NCBI GenBank assembly: GCA_900769375.1 | Contig: CAAGGN010000091.1 | Location: forward strand, 1 to 5,680 | Length of the DNA stretch: 5,680 nucleotides | Direction of reading: 5' to 3' | From: Clostridia bacterium | GTDB taxonomy: Bacteria > Bacillota > Clostridia > Oscillospirales > Acutalibacteraceae | Part shown: one piece after another, positions 1-5,680 of the stretch | How the letters are laid out: the number at the start of each line of letters is the position of its first letter | Position numbering within the stretch: the stretch's first letter is position 1 | Notes under the pieces: model-generated | The model's database searches: none | What the model saw: the letters and a program-made list of their open reading frames with translations, nothing else | What the model was told of the DNA's origin: nothing | Position numbers and translations under genes: made by a program

Positions 1-3
1 GAG
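1..3 (+). promoter_or_regulatory. Possible 3' end of a Shine-Dalgarno sequence, cut by the window edge
   Basis: The window opens with GAG, and eight bases separate it from the ATG at 12. That is the normal spacing for the end of an AGGAG-type ribosome binding site, but the upstream bases are missing, so this cannot be confirmed. No in-frame stop lies between position 3 and the ATG. The start is chosen because a textbook signal peptide (MKKQIFK...) begins there. Confidence 0.35.
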
Positions 4-11
4 AAAACAGA

Positions 12-98
12 ATGAAAAAGCAAATTTTCAAACTAACCTCAATTCTTCTGGCGATGGTTATGGTGTTCTCGCTCTTTAGCATCATCCCCATCTCCGCT
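12..98 (+). other. Sec signal peptide of the large secreted protein
   Basis: Residues 1-29 have a basic start (MKKQIFK), a hydrophobic core from about residue 11 to 25 (ILLAMVMVFSLFSII), and a turn-forming Pro26 before I27-S28-A29. Signal peptidase I would cut after Ala29, leaving Glu30 at the mature N-terminus. No lipobox Cys is present, so this is not a lipoprotein signal. Confidence 0.9.
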
Positions 99-3000
99 GA
101 GGGCACGGATTTGGCAAATGCTGTGTCCAACTTTAGAAATGCATGGGGCAATCTTTCCTATGCCGGTTTTGCTATAACGCAGCCCGTTGGTTATTATAAC
201 GGTGCAGGTGGCGGTTTTGGCGGCCAGGCAAATTATGCTACGGATGATGATACTGCTCCGGCGTACTCTTCTAATAATTATTGCTTCCCCTATAATACTG
301 CTAAGGCAAATATCATTTATACCGCCGAAACGTCTTCATCCGCAGAGACGTCTCGTATGAATGATTATACCATTTCGCAGGTATCGGATTGGGTGTTTTA
401 TTATAAAACCGAAGCCGGCGTTGAAGCTACATATAGTATAAATTTGCAGCCGTATCATAATAATGGTTCTAATGGTACAGGTTATTTTGATTGGTACGAT
501 CTTACCCTTAATTCTACGAATGGCGAATGGGTTCGCGTAAGCGTTAAGGATTGGGTTAATACCAGCGGCAAAGGTTTCACATACGAAGAATTAGCTGAAG
601 ATAGAAAATCATATCCCTATCTTTCTCGCCTAACATTAGAGATAACACCATCTGCTGCGGGTAACATTTCCTTCAGCGAATTAGGATTTGTTCTTCCCGG
701 ATATGATGCTAATCTTGAGGGTACCGAGTCCTATACTGATCTACAGTGGCTAAGTAAGGCTTCCAAATTAGATATTGACGCTCTTAAGGCAGAGTATTTA
801 GATCCAGCCGATAGCCAAACCTGGCTTACCTTTGTTGGAGCATATAACGCTTTAGCGCCACATATAGCTGAAGCAAGCCGTGATATTGCTGAAGGTGATC
901 TCCGCGCAGCAGCTGAAGAGATGATGGTTTTTGAAAATACATATATGCGTCCTGTTGGTATCGGTAGAACACCAAAGGCATATGTTGAAAATCCTAAAGC
1001 TGTTGATGATTATGGTGACTATACCTTAACCGAAACCATCGTAGGTAATGCCGATTTGGGTTCGGCAGCAACTGCAGGTATATGGCTCAATGAGTTGGAC
1101 CTTGCTACCCAAACCGCCAATAATAGAGTAGGCGATGCTAATATTCGTTTTGGTGACTATGGCGAAAATCCTTACTTTATGATTAGAGTTAATAGCATTG
1201 AGGGCGCTGCCTCTGCTAATATTGGTTTCTGGGGTAGATTTATCGGTACTCCCATTGGTGGCGGTGATGTTGCTTCTAACTACAAAGTAAATGTAGTTGC
1301 AGGTCGAGAATATAAGGTTTATATTGATTATATTCTTTCCGATATGAATTCAGGCAATGATGACTATAACGCTGCTTATGCTAATTGGAGAAATATTTTC
1401 CTTCAATCATTAGCTGATACTCCCAATGCATCTGCTTTATGTCAACTTTTCTCTGTTATGACTCAGGATGCAGGCGTTAAAGTTAATGTAACCGTAGGTT
1501 CTGTTGTTGATACCAAGAACTATAAAATCACTTCCGATAAAACCGGCGAAGATTTCGTAGCCGAAATGATAAATCTTGATATAAGCAGTTTTGGTAATAC
1601 CGAAGCTTTCGTTGCTGCTCTTGAAGCTGCTAAAAAGGTATTCCCCAATGCAGAAAAACTTGTAGCAGTTGAAAACTTAAGAACTGCTGCGGGCAAGATG
1701 GTTAAGAGTGTTACCCCTGTTTTCTATCCTGCAGGTACTTATGAAAGTTCCCGTGTGCCCTTTACAACCGTTACTAATTACGCAACCTCTGATGCCGAGT
1801 ATTTGACTTACGGCCCCGATTTATCCCCCCAATATACCCTTACTGCTCAGACAGCTCGTTCACTTAAGGGTGTTTGGATGACGGGTGCTTCTAAGGATAT
1901 GTACGCAAATGAGATCCGTTTTGATAACGCTAACGAGAATGCTTACTTTACAATTAAGGTGGTTTCTGCTGACGCAGGTGCTACAATTAGAATTACTGCC
2001 CGTTTGTACACGGGATACCAAAATGACACAACCGGTTATATCGTAACTATACCCAATGTTGAAGCCGGCAAAGAGTATAAGGTTACTTTAAAGGAAATCC
2101 TTGACGGTATGACCTATAGCTTTAAAGATTTCGTTACTGCCGCTAACGGCGGAACGGGTCATTATTTCAACTTTATGGCGGTTGAAGCTTCCGGTGCGAA
2201 TGCCACCGTTCAGGTTGGTACTATGTTATCTCCTGTTTACTATGTACCTTCCGATAAATCAGGCGAAGATTTCGTAGCAGAAATGCTCACTCTTAAGGAA
2301 AGCGATGAATATGCTTCATTAAGCAATACCGCTGAATTCGAAGCAGCTTTAGATGCTGCTTTAGAGCTATATCCGAACACTGCAATTGATAGCATTTTGA
2401 AGAAAGCATATAATAAAATTGCTGTTGCAACCGATATTCCGGTAAGCACTGACGGCACCAATAGTCTATTTTATCCTGCGCGTTTTAATAATGGCTCCGC
2501 TACATATCATGATAGTGTTGGCTCTTGGTTTAAACTTTCTGATTCTGATGGCATATCTATCGCTGAGTATTATGCTAAATGGAGTCTTACTAATGCTAAC
2601 GCATCGTGGTGGCAGATATTCGAAACCTATGCTAACAAGTCCGATGGTACCCATGGTGATACAATTAATACTATTGCGGAGGGATATGGCTTATTTGCTG
2701 ATTTCGATGATCTTATTATTTTCTATAAGACAGCGAATGTAACTCAAAACGGTAATATTACCGTTAAGATAGACCTTGATGGTAATAATTCTACCGCCCT
2801 TGAAGGTACAATTCCCGTTGATTCTTCGGTTTCATCCTGGAAAGCCGTAAGTTTGGCAGAATTAGCAGGTAGCCAATGGAAAACTTGGAAAACAACTGCT
2901 GGTAAGAGATTTTCCCGCGTTATGGTATATCCAAGTGCCGGTTTATCTGCTGATGTATATGTTTCCGATATGGTTGTTGTTAAGTATTCTGCATTACCTG

Positions 3001-4919
3001 AAAATTGGAATACTATGACGGTTAAAGAAAAGCTCACAAGTGCATATAATACAAAAGTTGCGCTCGAAAATAATCAAATAGAAGCGTATGATACTGCAGA
3101 TTTCGTTTCAAGTTTTAATGCTGCCATTGAATTTGATGCCGAATTTAAGGCAGAGGTGGAGTTAGATGACACTGCACGCGACCTTAAAAATACCTGGAAG
3201 AATCTTACTTATATTCCTAAAGTGTTAAATACTGCTTCGTTAGTTGAATATGCGCACGGTGGTTCAGGCGGCGGCGAATATAAGTTAATATTCAAGGAGG
3301 ATACAAGTGCTGAAATCAAAGATAGTTATGTTGATCGTGAATCAACCGATTTTGGTACAGCATATAAATTCCCTTATGTAGAAGAATTATTGGATAAAAG
3401 TGATAAACCCACTTCGTATGAGCACTTCCGTTGGCGTAAACCCGGTTCCACAATTGCTTTGAATAAATCCAGTGTATCGAGTATTGGAGTTTGGTATAAA
3501 ACTAACGAAACTCTCAAAAAAGTAAGAGTTGAGATCAACACTAAAAATGTAAGTGATGACGCAGGCGTTCTCCCCTCAACCAATGATCAATGGAAATTTA
3601 TTACCATTAAGGAAATCGTTGGTGATTCTTGGTGGCAAGCTATTATGAGCAGTGCAACAATCACTCGTTTTGACGAAATCCACTTCATGTTTGTTAGCCC
3701 AATGGACTCCAGGAGACAAGCAGAAATATCATTTGGTGATTTAGTTGTTTATGATAATGATGCTGCCATTAAAGGCATTGATACTTGGTCAAATGAAGAA
3801 CTTGCCATTAACGCTGATAAGGTAGATCTTGATGCATATGAAAATAATGCCGAACTCATAACTCAGTTTGAAACTCTTTCTGCCAAACTTGCAGAAGCAT
3901 ATGCTGAAGAAGTTGCTGCACAGTATGTTATTGATGCATCCAAGTCACTCGATAAACTTGCATTAAAACCCAATGCATATACCTTTGGTGGCAATACTAA
4001 TCCATATGCAACTGTTTATAATACTTCAAATAAGGGTGATGCATTCATAAGCTTCAATAATTCCGAAGTTGGCGCATTGGATTGTGATTTTAGTCATGGT
4101 TATGTTGAGTATAATACAGATAAATCTGTAACCCTTGCTGATGTTGAAGACCTTTACTTCTCATATAAAGTTAATGGCTTTGAGGCGGCAGAAGGTGTTG
4201 CAGACGGATATGTAGCTGCTCGTTTCTATATCTTTAATGATGATTTCGGCTTTGATAAATATACCAATGAAGCAGGTGAAGAGGTTGCCGGTGTTAGTGA
4301 CTGGGGTTGCCGTTTCCATAGCATAAAGGGCGGTGAGGCGTTTTTCAAAATTAATAAAAATACCGGTGATGATTGGGTAACCACCTCTATCGCTACTTGT
4401 ATGGGTGCAGATTGGAAGACCAATTTACTTGCTGTTCTTAACGAAGCCGATAATGTAAACGGTAATCTGAACTGGACTGACAAAACTATGGAAGAAGTAG
4501 AGATTTCTGCTATCCGCCTTGGCTTCAATTATAAGTACGGTACTGCTGATATTTCTCTCGGTTCTATGTATGCAGTTCCTACCAATGCTAATAATTATAT
4601 CACTGCAACATGTTCTGAACCCGCAACTGTTTTAGAGCAGGCTCGTGCTGTTGACCTTTCTAATGTAAATGCTGCTCAGGCAAATGCATTCAAGAAGCTT
4701 GTTAAGGCACTTGAAACCAAGATTGGCGCAGAGGTTAAGGCAGGTTACATCGCAGGTAACTGGGATAAAGCACGTCCTACTCTTAAGGATTTAAGCGTTC
4801 TCAGCAGATATAATGATAATAAGGCAAAGCTTGACAGTGACGGTACTTTCTATGATGTAGATGCTATTGGCGCATTAACTGAGGAAACTCTCCGCAAACA
4901 GCTTTTAGGAATTCAGTAA
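12..4919 (+). CDS. Very large secreted modular protein, carbohydrate-binding-like repeats, no catalytic domain seen
   Basis: This is a 1635-residue exported protein that I do not recognise as a named family. Residues 1-29 are a signal peptide. Four type A modules (about 34-235, 820-995, 1054-1240, 1308-1525) share a strand ending in Tyr-Lys (YYKT 130-133, FYKT 904-907, WYKT 1161-1164, SYKV 1384-1387). Each then has a strand with a conserved Trp (W173, W943, W1194, W1455) and a final strand like NISFSELGFV (218-227). This order resembles jelly-roll carbohydrate-binding domains, which is a fold inference only. Two type B modules (about 337-507 and 608-745) both begin YTLT and end before (T/S)GEDFVAEM. 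Short Ala/Glu-rich helical stretches, FIVAR-like in pattern, separate the modules. FYPA recurs at 571 and 820. There is no LPXTG motif, SLH domain or C-terminal membrane helix. The last 54 residues look like a degenerate dockerin. Alternatives are an adhesin, a structural surface protein or a polysaccharide-binding scaffold. The promoter lies outside the window, and a hairpin terminator follows 23 bases after the stop. Confidence 0.93.
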   Translation: MKKQIFKLTSILLAMVMVFSLFSIIPISAEGTDLANAVSNFRNAWGNLSYAGFAITQPVGYYNGAGGGFGGQANYATDDDTAPAYSSNNYCFPYNTAKANIIYTAETSSSAETSRMNDYTISQVSDWVFYYKTEAGVEATYSINLQPYHNNGSNGTGYFDWYDLTLNSTNGEWVRVSVKDWVNTSGKGFTYEELAEDRKSYPYLSRLTLEITPSAAGNISFSELGFVLPGYDANLEGTESYTDLQWLSKASKLDIDALKAEYLDPADSQTWLTFVGAYNALAPHIAEASRDIAEGDLRAAAEEMMVFENTYMRPVGIGRTPKAYVENPKAVDDYGDYTLTETIVGNADLGSAATAGIWLNELDLATQTANNRVGDANIRFGDYGENPYFMIRVNSIEGAASANIGFWGRFIGTPIGGGDVASNYKVNVVAGREYKVYIDYILSDMNSGNDDYNAAYANWRNIFLQSLADTPNASALCQLFSVMTQDAGVKVNVTVGSVVDTKNYKITSDKTGEDFVAEMINLDISSFGNTEAFVAALEAAKKVFPNAEKLVAVENLRTAAGKMVKSVTPVFYPAGTYESSRVPFTTVTNYATSDAEYLTYGPDLSPQYTLTAQTARSLKGVWMTGASKDMYANEIRFDNANENAYFTIKVVSADAGATIRITARLYTGYQNDTTGYIVTIPNVEAGKEYKVTLKEILDGMTYSFKDFVTAANGGTGHYFNFMAVEASGANATVQVGTMLSPVYYVPSDKSGEDFVAEMLTLKESDEYASLSNTAEFEAALDAALELYPNTAIDSILKKAYNKIAVATDIPVSTDGTNSLFYPARFNNGSATYHDSVGSWFKLSDSDGISIAEYYAKWSLTNANASWWQIFETYANKSDGTHGDTINTIAEGYGLFADFDDLIIFYKTANVTQNGNITVKIDLDGNNSTALEGTIPVDSSVSSWKAVSLAELAGSQWKTWKTTAGKRFSRVMVYPSAGLSADVYVSDMVVVKYSALPENWNTMTVKEKLTSAYNTKVALENNQIEAYDTADFVSSFNAAIEFDAEFKAEVELDDTARDLKNTWKNLTYIPKVLNTASLVEYAHGGSGGGEYKLIFKEDTSAEIKDSYVDRESTDFGTAYKFPYVEELLDKSDKPTSYEHFRWRKPGSTIALNKSSVSSIGVWYKTNETLKKVRVEINTKNVSDDAGVLPSTNDQWKFITIKEIVGDSWWQAIMSSATITRFDEIHFMFVSPMDSRRQAEISFGDLVVYDNDAAIKGIDTWSNEELAINADKVDLDAYENNAELITQFETLSAKLAEAYAEEVAAQYVIDASKSLDKLALKPNAYTFGGNTNPYATVYNTSNKGDAFISFNNSEVGALDCDFSHGYVEYNTDKSVTLADVEDLYFSYKVNGFEAAEGVADGYVAARFYIFNDDFGFDKYTNEAGEEVAGVSDWGCRFHSIKGGEAFFKINKNTGDDWVTTSIATCMGADWKTNLLAVLNEADNVNGNLNWTDKTMEEVEISAIRLGFNYKYGTADISLGSMYAVPTNANNYITATCSEPATVLEQARAVDLSNVNAAQANAFKKLVKALETKIGAEVKAGYIAGNWDKARPTLKDLSVLSRYNDNKAKLDSDGTFYDVDAIGALTEETLRKQLLGIQ
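1533..1568 (+). repeat. Internal coding repeat, copy 1 (end of type B module 1)
   Basis: This stretch encodes S-D-K-T-G-E-D-F-V-A-E-M at residues 508-519. It matches 2250-2285 at 33 of 36 bases, with differences only in the T/S codon and one silent third position. The modules around it are far more diverged, so this short seam is unusually conserved at DNA level. It marks the switch from the beta module to the helical spacer. Confidence 0.8.
2250..2285 (+). repeat. Internal coding repeat, copy 2 (end of type B module 2)
   Basis: This stretch encodes S-D-K-S-G-E-D-F-V-A-E-M at residues 747-758, 239 codons after copy 1. Both copies sit at the same place in their module, so they define a type B repeat unit of about 240 residues. 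The duplicated unit includes the beta domain and its helical spacer. Confidence 0.8.
4755..4910 (+). other. Degenerate dockerin-like C-terminal tail
   Basis: Residues 1582-1633 show two half-motifs. The first contains KDLSVLSRY (1592-1600), which resembles the first dockerin helix but lacks the Asp/Asn calcium ligands in front of it. The second has D1608-S-D1610-G1611 and D1617, followed by TLRKQLLG (1626-1633), close to the DxDG...D...LRKxLLG pattern of a dockerin half. Its helix is about four residues longer than usual. If real, it would attach the protein to a cohesin partner. It may equally be a decayed module or a coincidental EF-hand-like loop. Confidence 0.35.
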
Positions 4920-4942
4920 TTCCCTGAAAACTAAATAAAATT

Positions 4943-4974
4943 ACAACCGACTAGGACTCCTAGTCGGTTGTTTT
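4943..4974. terminator. Rho-independent terminator of the large secreted-protein gene, probably bidirectional
   Basis: Arms ACAACCGACTAGGA (4943-4956) and TCCTAGTCGGTTGT (4958-4971) are perfect inverted repeats. They give about 13 base pairs with a 3-base loop, followed by a run of four T. The hairpin starts 23 bases after the TAA at 4917-4919. On the other strand the hairpin is followed by AATTTTATTTAG, which could also stop transcripts arriving from the convergent transposase locus. Confidence 0.9.
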
Positions 4975-4979
4975 AATAT

Positions 4980-5006
4980 GTAGGGGAGGGTCTCCGTGCC
5001 CTCCCG
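4980..5006 (+). repeat. GTAG-headed REP-like palindrome, element E1 (27 nt)
   Basis: The element starts with GTAG, directly followed by a stem GGGAGGG (4984-4990) and CCCTCCC (4999-5005) around the 8-base loop TCTCCGTG, and ends in G. A GTAG or GTRG tetranucleotide at the foot of a hairpin is the known hallmark of REP sequences recognised by RAYT transposases. It shares length, head and tail with E4 inside the neighbouring transposase gene (18 of 27 positions identical). Confidence 0.75.
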
Positions 5007-5019
5007 TTTAGAAAATATT

Positions 5020-5047
5020 GTAGGGGCGATTCGCGAATCGCCCCTAC
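5020..5047. repeat. Perfect 28-nt palindrome with GTAG at both ends, element E2
   Basis: The arms GTAGGGGCGATTCG (5020-5033) and CGAATCGCCCCTAC (5034-5047) are exact reverse complements with no spacer. The GTAG head is exactly 40 bases after the head of E1, so the two form a closely spaced pair. E2 lies 6 bases past the stop of the transposase C-terminal half. Read in the transposase direction it is followed by AATATTTTCT, so it could also act as a weak terminator for that gene. Confidence 0.8.
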
Positions 5048-5053
5048 GCATAG

Positions 5054-5255
5054 TTATTTTTTATTCATTAAATACCATTTTTTTGGATTATTTTCGATAT
5101 ATTCCCAAACCTCATTATAATCATCTTGATTACGAATAATATGGTCGTAATATGAACGCTGCCAGATATTTTCTCCATATTCCTTATTGCAAAACCTCTT
5201 ATATGTGCTTATAAATTTGGAAACATAGGAATTTGCATTAACAATATTTTCATTT
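5054..5255 (-). pseudogene. RAYT C-terminal half with the catalytic Tyr, out of frame with the N-terminal half
   Basis: From 5255 on, the +1 frame encodes NENIVNANSYVSKFIS, KRFCNKEYGENIWQR and SYYDHIIRNQDDYNE, then a tail ending in MNKK. This is the helix carrying the nucleophilic Tyr plus the usual RAYT C-terminus. An ATG at 5389 opens the same frame further upstream. Its first residues overlap the HUH motif out of frame and look like nothing in the family, so I do not treat it as a true start. No independent ribosome binding site is evident. Confidence 0.72.
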
Positions 5256-5633
5256 GTAGGGGCAGGCGGTGCGGGTGTCCAGTGGACATCTCTGCGAAGC
5301 AGAAGCACCGACCGAGGCGGCAGCCGAGACCCTCGACTGCCCGTTTGAAATTGATAATAATAAATGGATATGGTCCGGCATAATTGCATATTTGTCGATG
5401 CGGATATCTTTATAAAAATTATTCAATTGATTTATATATTTATCTGCGATTACACCGTGATTTAACAATTTGATTTTCGGACGGTCGGGGACGCCCGTCC
5501 CTACGATATCGCATAATATGGGTTGGCGGTCTTTGGTGCATATTGTTATAAAATACACGCCATTTTGGCTATAATCGTATTTTTCTAATCTTGTGGGCTT
5601 TCTTTTGGGTAAATTATTTATATTTTTATCCAT
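5250..5633 (-). CDS. RAYT N-terminal half with the HUH motif
   Basis: This 127-residue open frame holds the metal-binding half of the Y1 transposase: FITICT strand at 28-33 and H88-I-H90. Residues 44-52 (V-G-T-G-V-P-D-R-P) are encoded by REP-like element E4. From residue 99 onward (GQSRVSAAASVGAS...) the translation is that of inserted element E3, low-complexity and unrelated to the family. A TGA at 5252-5250 ends the frame just after the insertion. It lacks the catalytic Tyr, so alone it could at most bind DNA. Confidence 0.7.
   Translation of the reverse strand: MDKNINNLPKRKPTRLEKYDYSQNGVYFITICTKDRQPILCDIVGTGVPDRPKIKLLNHGVIADKYINQLNNFYKDIRIDKYAIMPDHIHLLLSISNGQSRVSAAASVGASASQRCPLDTRTACPYK
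5256..5343 (+). repeat. Long GTAG-headed structured element E3 (88 nt) inserted in the transposase gene
   Basis: The head is GTAG (5256-5259). An outer stem GGGCAG (5260-5265) pairs with CTGCCC (5337-5342). Inside are CGGTGC (5267-5272) with GCACCG (5305-5310), enclosing TGTCCA-G-TGGACA (5276-5288) and TCTGC-GAA-GCAGA (5291-5303). A small hairpin CGGC-A-GCCG (5318-5326) completes a multi-branched, cloverleaf-like fold. The element is GC-rich in an AT-rich gene and runs opposite to the gene. It sits in the linker between the HUH half and the Tyr half. Confidence 0.72.
5478..5504 (-). repeat. GTAG-headed REP-like palindrome E4 (27 nt), read in frame inside the transposase gene
   Basis: On the minus strand it begins GTAGGG at 5504 and ends CCG at 5478. 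Arms GGACGG (5500-5495) and CCGTCC (5484-5479) pair. Its 27 nt equal nine codons and encode residues 44-52 between CDI and KIKLLNH, so the frame is kept. Relative to E1, the head, tail and central TCC are the same, while two stem pairs differ in both arms. An alternative inner fold GGGAC/GTCCC is also possible. Confidence 0.7.
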
Positions 5634-5680
5634 TGCCTTTTTCCCTAATATAATAAAAAATATACTGCTGAGCGATACCC

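Larger units (their letters stand above)
5054..5633 (-). pseudogene. REP-associated tyrosine transposase (RAYT, Y1/HUH family), frame broken by a palindromic insertion
   Basis: RAYTs are single-strand DNA transposases related to IS200/IS605 TnpA. They use a His-x-His metal site and one catalytic Tyr to act on REP hairpins. Here the N-terminal half carries SQNGVYFITICTKDR (residues 22-36) and the HUH motif MPDHIHLLL (85-93, H88 and H90). The C-terminal half carries KRFCNKEYGENIWQR and SYYDHIIRN, whose second Tyr is the likely nucleophile, then ENNPKKWYL. The two halves are in different frames, the second offset by +1. The 88-nt element at 5256-5343 lies between them. Deleting it on paper gives ...LLLSIS-KNENIVNANS... 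and one 163-residue frame, normal for small RAYTs. A second element at 5478-5504 is read through in frame. The start at 5633 has only a weak AGGG nine bases upstream. It is probably inactive unless ribosomal frameshifting or an assembly error applies. Confidence 0.82.

Noticed and set aside
2240..3037. Open frames of 62-97 codons on the minus strand and one of 83 codons on the plus strand inside the large gene
   Set aside because: They overlap the long frame completely, have no convincing ribosome binding site, and their translations show no motif or natural composition. They are shadows of the coding strand.
3374..4528. Minus-strand open frames at 3374-3583 and 4226-4528
   Set aside because: Same reasoning: antisense shadows of the secreted-protein gene, with low-complexity Ser/Leu-rich translations.
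4980..5343. A CRISPR array, because similar short palindromic units recur
   Set aside because: The units differ in sequence and spacing, have no uniform spacers, and occur in both orientations, two of them inside a coding frame. They fit REP-like elements instead.
5256..5343. A tRNA or riboswitch, suggested by the cloverleaf-like fold of E3
   Set aside because: Arm lengths and loops do not match a tRNA: there is no T-loop consensus and no anticodon arm of the right size. The GTAG head plus location in a gene linker favours a mobile palindromic element.
5054..5389. A separate 111-residue minus-strand gene starting at the ATG at 5389
   Set aside because: Its first 44 or so residues are an out-of-frame reading of the HUH region and element E3. 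Only the part from 5255 on resembles a RAYT, so it is better seen as the displaced C-terminal half.
5634..5680. A promoter for the transposase in the AT-rich stretch upstream of its start
   Set aside because: TATTAT at 5655-5650 (minus) could be a -10 box, but the position expected for a -35 box reads GGTATC, which does not fit, and the window ends there. Not supportable.

Overview
The window looks like a stretch of a gut- or rumen-type Clostridia genome (Ruminococcaceae/Oscillospirales-like). This is an inference from three things: AT-rich codon use, a very large secreted modular protein ending in a degenerate dockerin-like tail, and GTAG-headed palindromes next to a REP-associated transposase. 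No RNA gene or CRISPR array is visible.

Positions 12-4919 (+) are almost entirely one open reading frame of 1635 residues. It has a clear signal peptide, then six beta-rich modules separated by short helical spacers, then a C-terminal tail resembling a decayed dockerin. Four modules (type A) share a jelly-roll, carbohydrate-binding-like strand pattern. Two modules (type B, the second and third) form a separate, more closely related pair. The order is A-B-B-A-A-A. No catalytic domain is recognisable, so an extracellular binding, scaffold or adhesin role is the best guess. A strong hairpin terminator follows at 4943-4974.

Positions 4980-5633 hold a decayed REP/RAYT locus on the minus strand, convergent with the big gene. 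A REP-associated tyrosine transposase (Y1/HUH family) starts at 5633 and its C-terminal half ends at 5054 in a different frame. Four GTAG-headed palindromic elements lie in this 650-bp stretch: two just downstream of the transposase (4980-5006 and 5020-5047) and two inside its reading frame (5256-5343 and 5478-5504). The element at 5478-5504 is 27 nt long and is read in frame. The element at 5256-5343 is 88 nt (3n+1), and removing exactly those 88 nt on paper rejoins the two halves into one open frame of 163 residues. The elements of 27 nt share length, head and tail, and their stems differ by compensatory changes in both arms, which argues for a real structured family.

The most interesting signal is therefore a transposase apparently colonised, and in one place broken, by the same kind of element that such enzymes mobilise. 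The two loci do not obviously work together. They are convergent neighbours separated by a probably bidirectional terminator and a pair of the palindromes.
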